Position numbers and translations under genes: made by a program. This document shows, piece after piece, positions 15,083 to 22,869 of a stretch of DNA of 51,703 nt (position 1 is its first letter; each line of letters begins with the position of its first letter). Source of the stretch: Candidatus Uhrbacteria bacterium (lineage in GTDB: Bacteria > Patescibacteriota > Patescibacteriia > UBA9934 > GWF2-40-263); NCBI GenBank assembly GCA_016188475.1, contig JACPHT010000008.1, forward strand, positions 98,489 through 150,191. Direction: 5' to 3'. The notes below the pieces were generated by a model. The model saw nothing but the letters and a program-made list of their open reading frames with translations, ran no database searches and was not told where the DNA came from.

Positions 15083-16567
15083 TTAATTGCGTGTCTTTTT
15101 TGTAACCTTGAACCCAAGATATTTTCCCAACATCAATCGAGTTTGTGCGTCAATCGCCGGGATTGACCCAAATAAAATAAAAGTGATTGGAAGAAGAATC
15201 CATTGAAAAAGCATCAAAATCCACGTTCGTTTGTGAACACTGTCAGGCCTATGTGGAAGTAATGTCAAAGCAAGTACAGCAGAAATAAGCACGCCCACCA
15301 TTGCAGATTGCATAAGTTGTTCAAGTGTAAATGGGGCTACTTGAACAATCGCATTCGACTCTCCTTTCGCCAGCCAAAGCGGAAGCCATCCCAAAACAAA
15401 CATGATAAGAGGCGCTGTTGCCCATGTGAACATCCCTTCTATGTGATTGAACACATATTTTATTTTTGTACGAAGCGGAATCAGAGGATCATTTCGAAAA
15501 CCATCAATAAGGTACGGTAGATGTTCAATACCCCAAGCCCATCTGCGCATTTGAACGTACAAAGCTTTCAAAGATTCAAAGTAAGTTTCACCAAAAACCG
15601 CATCCATTGAAACAGGTAAAAAAACCGGTGTCACACGATAGTCGCCGTGATAATGCATGAATGCTTGCATAAAAATACGCGAATCTTCACTAACAATATC
15701 TTTTTGCCAAAACCCAACTTCCTTCAGCATTTTCCAAGGCATTGAGTGTGATGAAAAAGTCCAAAGTCTTTCCGGACGAGCCAATTCTGCAAACAACCAA
15801 AACGTTGTTCCAAATGCGCCAATGCGAACCGGAGCTGAAGCTGTCCAAATGTTATTTGAAAAAAGTGTGACTGGTTGAAATGAAGTTCGAGTTGGATTTT
15901 CAACTGTACAGTAAAGATAAGTGAGTAATGAAAAATATTGTGGATGAGCGATTGTGTCAATATCAAACGCTGAGACAATAATGTGTTCATCTTTTATTTC
16001 AAAAAAATCTTTTTCCAAATGTTGATCAATCTCGTTTCCAGCAAAATGTAAATTTGAACCTTTTCCAGGGATTTCATCAGGCAAACCGCGCGGATGAAGA
16101 GTTGTGTAAAGTTTCTTGAAAACAGAACCAAATTCAGCAAATGCTCGCGCGCTCACATTTTCAAAACGCACTCGATCAGCTTCTTCACCACACAACACAA
16201 CAATCATGTGTTTGTTGTCATAAGTATTTTCGCTCAAAGAACGAAGTGTGCCATGAACAATGTCATATTCTTCTTTGTATGTTGGAAGAAAAATCAAATG
16301 ATATGTTTCTTTTGCACATGAAAGTGTTTCCAAACGTTTTGCCCAATTAATTTTTGAAGTTCGTCGATATCTGATCCAAGCAACAATAATGAAAATATTG
16401 AAATAAATAACCCTAAACAACCACAAAAGATCGAATATGATAATCGCAATGATTACCCAAAGTGGTTGAAAAAATGAAAAAACAATCGCAAGTGAAAAAG
16501 TTCCCCAAACCAGAAGGCCGGGGAACATTTCCCAAAATCTCATTTTTCCGTATTTGTATGTAACCAT
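15083..16567 (-). CDS. Polytopic family 2 glycosyltransferase
   Basis: 494 aa integral membrane enzyme. Two N-terminal TM helices (about 12-60: LLVWGTFSLAIVFSFF, IIAIIIFDLLWLF...), a cytoplasmic GT-A domain with FLPTYKEEYDIVHGTLRSL, AFDIDTIAHPQYF (DxD region) and QMRRWAWGIEHLPYL (a QxxRW-like motif of processive synthases), then at least four C-terminal TM helices. Resembles cellulose synthase-like enzymes in arrangement; the polymer is unknown. Start codon overlaps the stop of the MscS-type gene by 1 nt (TAATG). Confidence 0.87.
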   Translation of the reverse strand: MVTYKYGKMRFWEMFPGLLVWGTFSLAIVFSFFQPLWVIIAIIIFDLLWLFRVIYFNIFIIVAWIRYRRTSKINWAKRLETLSCAKETYHLIFLPTYKEEYDIVHGTLRSLSENTYDNKHMIVVLCGEEADRVRFENVSARAFAEFGSVFKKLYTTLHPRGLPDEIPGKGSNLHFAGNEIDQHLEKDFFEIKDEHIIVSAFDIDTIAHPQYFSLLTYLYCTVENPTRTSFQPVTLFSNNIWTASAPVRIGAFGTTFWLFAELARPERLWTFSSHSMPWKMLKEVGFWQKDIVSEDSRIFMQAFMHYHGDYRVTPVFLPVSMDAVFGETYFESLKALYVQMRRWAWGIEHLPYLIDGFRNDPLIPLRTKIKYVFNHIEGMFTWATAPLIMFVLGWLPLWLAKGESNAIVQVAPFTLEQLMQSAMVGVLISAVLALTLLPHRPDSVHKRTWILMLFQWILLPITFILFGSIPAIDAQTRLMLGKYLGFKVTKKTRN

Positions 16568-17244
16568 TATTTGTCTGAAGAAATGTCCTTGCGTAGACGT
16601 TCAAGAAGTTTCCCTGCTTGTTCTCGTCCACCAAGACCAAACGCAAGCCCTCCTGCTAACGCGATCATAAATACAAGACCTGTAAACAAAACACGAATCA
16701 AGTCTGGTGCGATTTCCAATTGCACAAGAGCTGCCATAAAGCTGAAAATCAAGATCGCCCATTTTGCAACTCCCGATAGAAAACTTGCGGATGTTAGTTT
16801 AGCGGCTTCAACAGCAGACTTCACAACGCGCTGTACAAAGTTAGCAAGCAAAATTCCTGCAAGCAAAATGATAACGGCAATTACAACGTTTGGAATGAAT
16901 AGAACGATCTCTTGAAGATATGACGTCAACTGTTCCCATCCCAATATGTCCGTTGCCGCGATTAATGCAACGATAACGAAAAACCACTTCACAATCCAAC
17001 CCAAAAGATGGCCGATGTGAAGATGTACACCAAAACGTTCAAACTGTGAACGTATCTCGAGTTTTTGCGCTAGATCGTCAATACGCAAAAGTTTGATCAC
17101 TTGTTCAACAACGCTTCTTAGAACAAGAGCCAAGATAACACCGATCAAAAACACGATTATAGCGCCCAATAGATTTGGCAAATAAGCCAAAACTATATCC
17201 CACATTTCAAGGACTGGACCTTGAAGAATATTGGTAAAATCCAT
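16567..17244 (-). CDS. MscS-type (conserved TM helix) membrane protein
   Basis: 225 aa with about five TM helices. Residues 1-45 (LPNLLGAIIVFLIGVILALVLRSVVEQVIKLL) and 105-150 (FIPNVVIAVIILLAGILLANFVQRVV) are two copies of the PF05552 'conserved TM helix' module; the end GLVFMIALAGGLAFGLGGREQAGKLLERL is the pore-helix type sequence of small-conductance mechanosensitive channels. It lacks the large cytoplasmic C-terminal domain of MscS, so gating is uncertain. Confidence 0.82.
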   Translation of the reverse strand: MDFTNILQGPVLEMWDIVLAYLPNLLGAIIVFLIGVILALVLRSVVEQVIKLLRIDDLAQKLEIRSQFERFGVHLHIGHLLGWIVKWFFVIVALIAATDILGWEQLTSYLQEIVLFIPNVVIAVIILLAGILLANFVQRVVKSAVEAAKLTSASFLSGVAKWAILIFSFMAALVQLEIAPDLIRVLFTGLVFMIALAGGLAFGLGGREQAGKLLERLRKDISSDK

Positions 17245-17339
17245 AATGAATATTAAAATGAATTATTAAATTAGTAGTTAAGGTTAGTAACAAGATAGCA
17301 TTTTCGACTCATTTTTACAAATTCCTTATACACTGGTTC

Positions 17340-17390
17340 CCTTTCCGACCTTTCCGACATTTCAGTCCTTTCCGACATTTCAGGCCTTAA
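17340..17390 (-). repeat. 18-nt tandem repeat at the tsaB 3' end
   Basis: Minus strand: GGCCTGAAATGTCGGAAA / GGACTGAAATGTCGGAAA / GGTCGGAAAGG. Related in style to the repeat at 1592. Confidence 0.65.
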
Positions 17391-17767
17391 GTAATATGCG
17401 GCGGTCTGTCATAAGCCGGGGCTACATAATCAAGAGACTGCTTTCCTGTCCCATTTTTTTTAATTAAAATCTCTGGTTCTAACTTTAACGGATTTTCCAC
17501 GACAAAAATAGGGATTGCTTTTGCGAAATGCATCCCGTTTGCGATCATTAAACTTAAACGACTCGCCGTAAAAGATCCTGGACCATTTACAATTGAAATT
17601 CCGTCAAGTTTATCGATATTTATATTGTTGGTGATTATAAACTCATCAAGTTTTTTCAGAATAAACTCCGGTGAATTATTGATTTTCTCCAATACGACAA
17701 ACGACTTATCTTTGATCAAACCAAGCCAAAAATAACCGAGGTCTTGCGCACACAAAAACAAAATCAT
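17387..17767 (-). CDS. tsaB: TsaB-like tRNA t6A biosynthesis protein, short form
   Basis: 126 aa; actin-like ASKHA fold protein that partners TsaD/TsaE in making threonylcarbamoyladenosine at position 37 of ANN-decoding tRNAs. The diagnostic segment is DGISIVNGPGSFTASRLSLMIANGMHFA. It is only about half the usual length and keeps just the N-terminal lobe; compact TsaB versions are usual in CPR, but the C-terminal YVAPAYDRPPHIT is close to a repeat, so late truncation cannot be ruled out. Start overlaps the upstream regulator's stop (ATGA). Confidence 0.8.
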   Translation of the reverse strand: MILFLCAQDLGYFWLGLIKDKSFVVLEKINNSPEFILKKLDEFIITNNINIDKLDGISIVNGPGSFTASRLSLMIANGMHFAKAIPIFVVENPLKLEPEILIKKNGTGKQSLDYVAPAYDRPPHIT

Positions 17768-18372
17768 ACTGAAAGTCGATTTATCATCACAATCTTATCT
17801 CCATTCAAAATTGTTAGAAGAAAACGATCGGCGATTTGTTTGCGATCCAAAAATTCATCTTTAGGCATTAGAGTGTAGTTCACCTCGTATGTTAACTCAT
17901 GCTCAAACTTTGCAATCAATTTTTCTAAAGCAACCTGTTTGATTGACCCGACAATAAACAAATCTGTTGGAATATCTTTTGCGTCAACGAAACGTCCTGT
18001 GAACGCAAGATATAAAATCTCACCACTCGAATCAATCTCTTGCACAAAATTTTGTTTCAAGAGAATCTGAACTTTTTGAAAAACACCGCGAAGATCATCA
18101 AACAAAATAAAATTCGAGTTCGCAATATAGTATTTTTTCTTTTCAGCAAGTGACTTCCCTTTCTTTCTATTTTCCACTTGCTTTTCAACAATAAGACCAA
18201 GTTCAATGAGATTTTTGAGCTCGCGACGCACTGAATTCAGTTGAGCGTCAATCCTTCGCGTAAGCTCACGGACAAAAAAAGCCTCTTTTGGATATTGTAA
18301 AAAAAGACCCATGAGTCTAGCTCGCGTCTTTGAACCAAACATCTGTTCAAGCTGAAAACCATGTGTTGTCAT
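17764..18372 (-). CDS. Winged-helix regulator with nucleotidyltransferase-like C-terminal domain
   Basis: 202 aa from ATG 18372 (MTTHGFQLEQMFGSKTRARLMGLF); the track start 69 codons upstream crosses the divergent gene's promoter. Residues 10-75 form a wHTH of the ArsR-like type (SKTRARLMGLFLQYPKEAFFVRELTRRIDAQLNSVRRELKNLIELGLI). The second half (ILYLAFTGRFVDAKDIPTDLFIVGSIKQVALEKLIAKFEHELTYEVNYTLMPKDEFLDRKQ) looks like the minimal nucleotidyltransferase-type domain often fused to such HTHs in CPR, without clear catalytic residues. Divergent from the 701-aa gene; 80 nt between starts, so it may control that gene. Confidence 0.75.
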   Translation of the reverse strand: MTTHGFQLEQMFGSKTRARLMGLFLQYPKEAFFVRELTRRIDAQLNSVRRELKNLIELGLIVEKQVENRKKGKSLAEKKKYYIANSNFILFDDLRGVFQKVQILLKQNFVQEIDSSGEILYLAFTGRFVDAKDIPTDLFIVGSIKQVALEKLIAKFEHELTYEVNYTLMPKDEFLDRKQIADRFLLTILNGDKIVMINRLSV

Positions 18373-18380
18373 ATCCGCGT

Positions 18381-18408
18381 TTGCGTCAAGAATCTGTACA
18401 GGTATAAT
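18381..18408 (+). promoter_or_regulatory. Promoter of the 701-aa membrane protein
   Basis: TTGCGT (18381-18386), 16-nt spacer, TATAAT (18403-18408). TGTACA...TGTACA flank the -10 (18396-18401 and 18409-18413 region, GTACAGGTATAATGTAC), an inverted repeat that could be an operator. Confidence 0.65.
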
Positions 18409-18434
18409 GTACACAAATGGTAACAGGAGGGCAA

Positions 18435-18455
18435 ATGGAAAGATTCTATATATGA
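18435..18455 (+). CDS. Six-codon leader ORF (MERFYI)
   Basis: AGGAGG at 18425-18430 is 4 nt from ATG 18435. This frame reads MERFYI and stops at TGA 18453-18455, which overlaps the ATG (18452) of the long gene as ATGA. The long gene itself has no SD at a useful distance, so this mini-ORF probably delivers ribosomes to it by translational coupling. Seen directly; function inferred. Confidence 0.55.
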   Translation: MERFYI

Positions 18456-20557
18456 CTTTAAGCCTGAAGGCCACTGAATACTGCCCACGTTCTCCGGAAG
18501 AACGGATTGAGGGTATTTGTGTACTTTTACCGCTCCAAGAAAGAAGCGGGTGGGTATTTTTGATTGCTCGTTGCCACAAACAAACTGCCGATGCTGAAAT
18601 GCTTTTTCAACTTTTGTCAGACCAAATCCACAGGCTTGCTGATTCATTCGGATCAGAAGCAAACGCTCAACATCGCTTTGAACAATTTCTTGGTGCACTA
18701 AACGAAACACTCGCGCAAAATGTAAGAGACGGAAGATGGAGTGTTCCAATAGAACAGTTTGACGCAGTGCTTGGTATCGCCTGCGATAAACAAATGTTTT
18801 TATCAGGAACCGGGGACTTAACCGCTCTGTTTCTTCATCGCAAACCTTCACAGCGATATCAAGTCTTCAACCTCTTTCACAGCATTCAGTCAGAACAATC
18901 ACTTCCAACTTGGGAAAAAGCATTCGCTGTTGTTCTTGACGGAGACTTGCACGAAGGTGATGTATTTAGTATTTCGAACATTGATTTGCAAAGAGCTTTG
19001 GCTGTTGACGAATTAAACGCAATTCTTACGACACTCCCTCCGTCTGGCGCAACAGAAAAAATCCGTCAATATTTTCCTCTTAAAACAGCGCTGTTGCTAA
19101 TAGTGCTTAAAGTCCAAGACGTGTCGGCTCAAAATAAAAACGAGCAACAAGCAACTCTCAAAACAGACGTTTCAATTCAACATTTCAAAAGTCAAGAAGA
19201 AGAAACACGGGAATTGCTCGCTGATCAAACACCAAAACTTAAAACACTTTTGACTGTCATTAAAATCAGAACAAAAAAATTCGCTGAAAAAGAAATATGG
19301 AAATTCATTTGGCGATGGGTTCGACGTTCTGCCAAAAAATCAGTTAAAACATCACGTCATTTAATGACAAAAGAAGGGCGTCTAGAATTGCAAACAAACT
19401 TCCAACGAATTGTCAGATCGTTCACACACATGGATCGGTCAAAAAAATATCTTTTGGGCGGCATTGCCGCTGTTGTTGTCGTTTTGATTGTCAGTATTTC
19501 TCTTTTTTCATCAAGTCGCGCTCGATCGCGGGATGAACAAGCATATCAACAAAAAATCGATGTAATTACGGATCAAATGGAACGCGCAACCGGAGCTGTA
19601 ATTTATAAAGATGAAAATCAAGCTCGAAGTTTATTTGTGAATGCCGCAAACTTAATCGATCAACTGCCGTCAAATACAGAAGAGAGAGTTCAAAAAATAA
19701 ATGATCTGAAAATTGAAATACAAAAATCAATGGATGATATTCGTCATTTGGTGAATGTCCCAAATCCGGCATTGCTTGGAGATTTGTCATCAGTGACAGA
19801 TGGTATTTTCGGACAATCGTTTGTTAAAGTCGGTTCTGACGTCTATGTGTTTGCAACAGATGGACGTGTGTATCAACTCGATCGAACACAAAAAGTCTTC
19901 AAGCCTGCAAGCGTTCAAGAAATAAACGCGCGCGTTTCACTTTCAGCAAGCGTTGATAAAGATAAAGTATTTTCATTAAACGAAAACAACATTGTTTCTC
20001 AATTTATCAAAGATGAGTCAGTACAAAAACCAATCAGCCTTGAACAGATAGAAGGAAAATGGATTGATCTGCTTGCATACGCAAACCGACTCTATGTTTT
20101 GACGCAAACAGAAGCTGATGGGCAGGTTTATCGCTATGGTCGTAGTGGAGATGGATTTGGAGCGCCAGCAAAATGGATTACCTCAAAAACATCTTCATTG
20201 AAAGACGCGCGTTCATTCACGATCGATGGAACTGTTTTTGTTTTAATGAAAAACGGAAAAATCACACGGTTTGTAAGTGGGAGCGAGGTCGGATGGGAAA
20301 CAGGAATTGTTGATCCGCCGATCACAAACGCAACGGACATTTGGACTGATACGGACAGTGCATACTTGTATGTGCTGGAACCAGATACAAAACGATTGGT
20401 TGTTTTCAATAAAGACACTGGAGCGTTTGTTGTTCAATATAGTTCAGACGCATTTCAAAACTTGACTGATGTAATTGTTGACGAACCTGGATACACAATT
20501 TATCTTCTTTCAGGATCCAAACTTTACTCCATCGCCCCAAGCCACATTGCGAGATAA
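18452..20557 (+). CDS. Large single-pass membrane protein, PP2C-like N-terminus and propeller-like C-terminus
   Basis: 701 aa from ATG 18452. Residues 1-230 have the order and motifs of a degenerate PP2C-type phosphatase fold (VFLIARCHKQTADAEMLF, DAVLGIACDKQMFLSGTGDLTALFLHR, EGDVFSISNIDL); the usual metal-binding Asp motifs are not clear, so activity is doubtful. A basic stretch leads to one TM helix near residues 332-352 (GGIAAVVVVLIVSISLF). The outer part has a coiled segment (QKIDVITDQMERATGAV...) then repeats like VYVFATDGRVYQLDRT, SAYLYVLEPDTKRLVVFN and YTIYLLSGSKLYSIAP, typical of beta-propellers. It could be an envelope sensor; substrate unknown. Confidence 0.75.
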   Translation: MTLSLKATEYCPRSPEERIEGICVLLPLQERSGWVFLIARCHKQTADAEMLFQLLSDQIHRLADSFGSEANAQHRFEQFLGALNETLAQNVRDGRWSVPIEQFDAVLGIACDKQMFLSGTGDLTALFLHRKPSQRYQVFNLFHSIQSEQSLPTWEKAFAVVLDGDLHEGDVFSISNIDLQRALAVDELNAILTTLPPSGATEKIRQYFPLKTALLLIVLKVQDVSAQNKNEQQATLKTDVSIQHFKSQEEETRELLADQTPKLKTLLTVIKIRTKKFAEKEIWKFIWRWVRRSAKKSVKTSRHLMTKEGRLELQTNFQRIVRSFTHMDRSKKYLLGGIAAVVVVLIVSISLFSSSRARSRDEQAYQQKIDVITDQMERATGAVIYKDENQARSLFVNAANLIDQLPSNTEERVQKINDLKIEIQKSMDDIRHLVNVPNPALLGDLSSVTDGIFGQSFVKVGSDVYVFATDGRVYQLDRTQKVFKPASVQEINARVSLSASVDKDKVFSLNENNIVSQFIKDESVQKPISLEQIEGKWIDLLAYANRLYVLTQTEADGQVYRYGRSGDGFGAPAKWITSKTSSLKDARSFTIDGTVFVLMKNGKITRFVSGSEVGWETGIVDPPITNATDIWTDTDSAYLYVLEPDTKRLVVFNKDTGAFVVQYSSDAFQNLTDVIVDEPGYTIYLLSGSKLYSIAPSHIAR

Positions 20558-20571
20558 ATGATAGTGATCAA

Positions 20572-20758
20572 TATAGTTCGGATCATCTGTTCGCAGACAT
20601 TTTCAGACTATTAACACAGTAGTAGTGGTTGTGCCATGTCGAAGGGAACAACGGCGAAGAGTCCGTTGGCCCGGAGACATGGCACAACCGCTACTAATGC
20701 CTAATTTAGGCATTTGACATTTCCCAGTGGCGGTCAAGAACAGAGGATCCGGACGATC
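20572..20758. repeat. Two-armed inverted element, copy 1
   Basis: Left arm GTTCGGATCATCTGTTCGCAGACATT (from 20576) and right arm GGCGGTCAAGAACAGAGGATCCGGACGATC (20729-20758) are inverted. Each arm has its own inner extension that is also found in the copy at 43110 but in the opposite orientation. The centre holds the Y-shaped element (20621-20695) and TGCCTAATTTAGGCA. Confidence 0.7.
20621..20695. repeat. Y-shaped hairpin element, copy 1
   Basis: Outer stem AGTAGTGGTTGTGCCATGTC with GACATGGCACAACCGCTACT (one G-T), core GGAACAACGGCGAAGAGTCCGTTGGCCCGG with inner stem AACGG/CCGTT. Lies between convergent genes. Confidence 0.75.
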
Positions 20759-20794
20759 ATTTTCAACAAACTAAAATAGAGAATAAATTAAAAC

Positions 20795-20824
20795 ACCCCG
20801 CACCTTTTCACAAAGGTGCGGGGT
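20795..20824 (-). terminator. rplJL operon terminator
   Basis: ACCCCGCACCTTT-GTGA-AAAGGTGCGGGGT then GTTTTAATTT on the minus strand, 5 nt after the rplL stop. Nearly the same hairpin recurs at 40553 and, modified, at 6352. Confidence 0.85.
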
Positions 20825-20828
20825 TGAA

Positions 20829-21233
20829 TTACTTGATTGTGACTTTTGCTCCAGCTTCCTCTAGCTGTTTCTTAATGTCTTCTGCTTGTTCTTTTGTGAC
20901 TCCTTCTTTCACCATCTTTGGAGCTCCATCAACGAGATCTTTTGCCTCTTTGAGTCCAAGGCCTGTGATTGCGCGTACGACTTTAATCGAACCGATCTTG
21001 TTGTCGCCAGCGGCCGTAAGTTCAACATCAAATGATGTTTTCTCTTCAACTACTGCAGCGCCTGCTCCTGCGCCCCCTGCCACCATCATGGCCGGAGCCG
21101 CCGCACTCACACCGAATTTCTTTTCCAGAATTTTCACAAGTTCTGCAAGGTCCAAAACGGACATTTGCTCGATTTTTGTAACGAGATCCTGGAACTTTGC
21201 AGGAACCTCGAGAACTGATGTTTCGTCTGACAT
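20829..21233 (-). CDS. rplL: 50S ribosomal protein L7/L12
   Basis: 134 aa stalk protein that recruits translation GTPases. N-terminal dimerisation/L10-binding helices ([30 protein letters not shown]), an Ala/Gly/Val hinge (about 45-65), and the conserved C-terminal domain [55 protein letters not shown]. Slightly longer than the E. coli protein because of the N-terminal extension. Follows rplJ after a 26-nt gap built of AAAACCTAACACC-like repeats. Confidence 0.98.
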   Translation of the reverse strand: MSDETSVLEVPAKFQDLVTKIEQMSVLDLAELVKILEKKFGVSAAAPAMMVAGGAGAGAAVVEEKTSFDVELTAAGDNKIGSIKVVRAITGLGLKEAKDLVDGAPKMVKEGVTKEQAEDIKKQLEEAGAKVTIK

Positions 21234-21242
21234 AGGTATTAA

Positions 21243-21276
21243 GTTTTGGGTTTTGTGTTTTAGGTGTTAGGTTTTG
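21243..21276 (-). repeat. AAAACCTAACACCTAAAAC-type simple repeat
   Basis: Spacer between rplJ and rplL; the same style of repeat (AAAACCCAAAACC) occurs at 49944-49972 and 50893-50922. Confidence 0.5.
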
Positions 21277-21787
21277 AATCTTTAACTGCATTTAATACGT
21301 AAACGAGATTTCGCAAATTGCCAGCAAGCGCGTTGACGAATCCTGAAACTGGCGCGTTTATCGATCCAACAATTTTCGCGTACAACTCCTCTTTGCTTGG
21401 CAATGAAGAAAGCTGTTTAATCGTATCAACGTTTACATAACGTCCTTCTAAAATTCCGCCAAGTATCTTGATGCCCTCGCGATCTTTTATAAGACCTGCG
21501 ACGAGTTTAGCGGCTGAGACTTCGTCGTTGTATCCCATTGTTGTCAAAATACTTCCTTGAAGTTCATCTGCTGTGACTGACAAATTACTTTTCTCAAGTG
21601 CTTTGACAAGCAATGTCTTTTTTGCAACAACAGCTTCGACACCTTGCTCGCGACCTTTCGCGCGCAAATCGTTTGCGTCATCCATTGTGTAACCAGAGAT
21701 TGAAGTGAACACGGCAGACTTGATTCGCGCAAGTTTGCCAGAAAGTTCCGCAACGATCTCTTCTTTTTGTGAACGTGTTTTTGGCAT
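21260..21787 (-). CDS. rplJ: 50S ribosomal protein L10
   Basis: 175 aa base of the L7/L12 stalk. [67 protein letters not shown] is the rRNA-binding domain; the C-terminal helix [23 protein letters not shown] binds L12 dimers. First gene of rplJ-rplL behind an L10-type RNA leader, so expression is likely autoregulated by L10(L12)4. Confidence 0.97.
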   Translation of the reverse strand: MPKTRSQKEEIVAELSGKLARIKSAVFTSISGYTMDDANDLRAKGREQGVEAVVAKKTLLVKALEKSNLSVTADELQGSILTTMGYNDEVSAAKLVAGLIKDREGIKILGGILEGRYVNVDTIKQLSSLPSKEELYAKIVGSINAPVSGFVNALAGNLRNLVYVLNAVKDSKPNT

Positions 21788-21793
21788 AATGGA

Positions 21794-21872
21794 AAGCTAT
21801 TAGCCTTTAGCCTATAGCTGTTAGCTCGATTAATTGCCTTTCTAAAGGCTAGTGGCTAACGGCTAATGGCTA
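21794..21872. repeat. TTAGCCTTTAGCC / GGCTAACGGCTAATGG inverted simple repeat
   Basis: AGCTATTAGCCTTTAGCCTATAGC and GGCTAGTGGCTAACGGCTAATGGCT can form a long hairpin directly before rplJ, between the leader and the start codon. Confidence 0.6.
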
Positions 21873-21879
21873 TTTATTT

Positions 21880-22005
21880 TTCGACCTTTAATAAAAGAAC
21901 CTGCGATTCACACCGCAAGTTGATCGAAAAACGTCAAACGTCTTTCTTTCACCTCGACGGGATTTATCCTTTCGGAACCCGTTTTCTACGGCGAATCTTT
22001 AGTTC
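21880..22005 (-). promoter_or_regulatory. L10 leader (autoregulatory mRNA element)
   Basis: Minus strand 5' UTR of rplJ. Hairpins ACGGG...CCCGT, then GAGGTGAAAG, CGTTTGACG, and AACTTGCGGTGTGAATCGCAGGTT, the last resembling the conserved kink-turn/TGCG...CGCAGG end of L10 leaders. Position upstream of rplJ and presence of its own promoter support the call; exact fold not computed. Confidence 0.65.
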
Positions 22006-22011
22006 GAATAT

Positions 22012-22040
22012 ATACTATAAGAATCTGGAACCGCTGTCAA
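22012..22040 (-). promoter_or_regulatory. rplJL promoter inside the end of pyrH
   Basis: Minus strand TTGACA (22035-22040), 17-nt spacer, TAGTAT (22012-22017). The elements overlap the last codons of the upstream UMP kinase gene. Confidence 0.7.
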
Positions 22041-22767
22041 GAGTATGTACAGTGTCGTGCACGCCAATCACACTTCCGATAAACTCATTGCCTGAAAAAA
22101 AGTCATTCAAATTTTTGATGTTTTTCCCATTAAGAAGCGCGACAGATATTCCGGATTGATGAGCTAAACGCGATGCGATCGGATCAAACGGAACATTCAT
22201 TCCAGGATCCCATTTGTTTCCAACCATTTTTCGAAAATCCTTCCAACTCATTTCACAAATCGCTTTCGCGTCAGAATGTTTGTTAGGATCTTTGTCGTAC
22301 ACATAATCAACATTCGACAAATTCACAACTACTTTCGCTTTGAAACGTTTTGCCAAACGCGTTGCAACATAATCAGTTGACCATCCTGGTTTCCATCCTG
22401 CCGCGATCAAAACCGGCTTTGTCCATTTCGATAGAGGACGAGTTGGATCTTTTACCATCACAGGATGCGCGATGTCGCGAAAAATCGTTCGCATTAAATG
22501 GCCGTTCAGTCTTGTTGAATGAATACCAATCCAATCAATGTCTTCCGGTGTGATTTTTCCAATCGCGCGAGCCGCGGATTGATACTGCCGAGCTGTTCCG
22601 CCTCCGCCGACCACAATTACAAAACGCCAACCACTTTTGATGTGATTGGAAATTAGTTTTTTGAAATCTTTGAGAAACTCTGTGTCGATTCCTCCGTTTG
22701 GAACTACAAGTGATCCACCGACAGAAATGACAAGTGTTGAAGGTTTGAAAGAGTTTTTGTGAAGCAT
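22015..22767 (-). CDS. pyrH: UMP kinase, archaeal-like type
   Basis: 250 aa amino-acid-kinase fold enzyme making UDP from UMP. Motifs: LVISVGGSLVVPNGGID (nucleotide-binding loop), RFVIVVGGGGTARQYQSAARAIG, HPVMVKDPTRPLSKWTKPVLIAAGWKPGWSTDYVATRLAKRF, VVNLSNVDYVYDKDP. The phrase order GWKPGWSTDYVA is that of the archaeal/CPR variant rather than the E. coli one. Codes on the same strand as, and ends inside the promoter of, rplJL. Confidence 0.88.
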   Translation of the reverse strand: MLHKNSFKPSTLVISVGGSLVVPNGGIDTEFLKDFKKLISNHIKSGWRFVIVVGGGGTARQYQSAARAIGKITPEDIDWIGIHSTRLNGHLMRTIFRDIAHPVMVKDPTRPLSKWTKPVLIAAGWKPGWSTDYVATRLAKRFKAKVVVNLSNVDYVYDKDPNKHSDAKAICEMSWKDFRKMVGNKWDPGMNVPFDPIASRLAHQSGISVALLNGKNIKNLNDFFSGNEFIGSVIGVHDTVHTLDSGSRFL

Positions 22768-22772
22768 AAAAA

Positions 22773-22850
22773 TTTATTTCCTGAGCGGAGGTAAAGTTAC
22801 AGCCTTCGACAAGCTCAGGCAATAACTTTACCGAAGTCGAAGGAATAAAT
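22773..22850. repeat. Three-tier TCGAAGG inverted repeat
   Basis: TTTATTTCCT..AGGAATAAA outside, GGTAAAGTTA/TAACTTTACC inside, and GCCTTCGACAAGCTCAGGC in the centre. Nearly the same composite is at 24618. Confidence 0.75.
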
Positions 22851-22869
22851 TTTTTCCATAACTACTAAA

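Noticed and set aside
20572-20758. Integron attC site
   Set aside because: The arms lack the GTTRRRY/RYYYAAC core pairs expected of attC.
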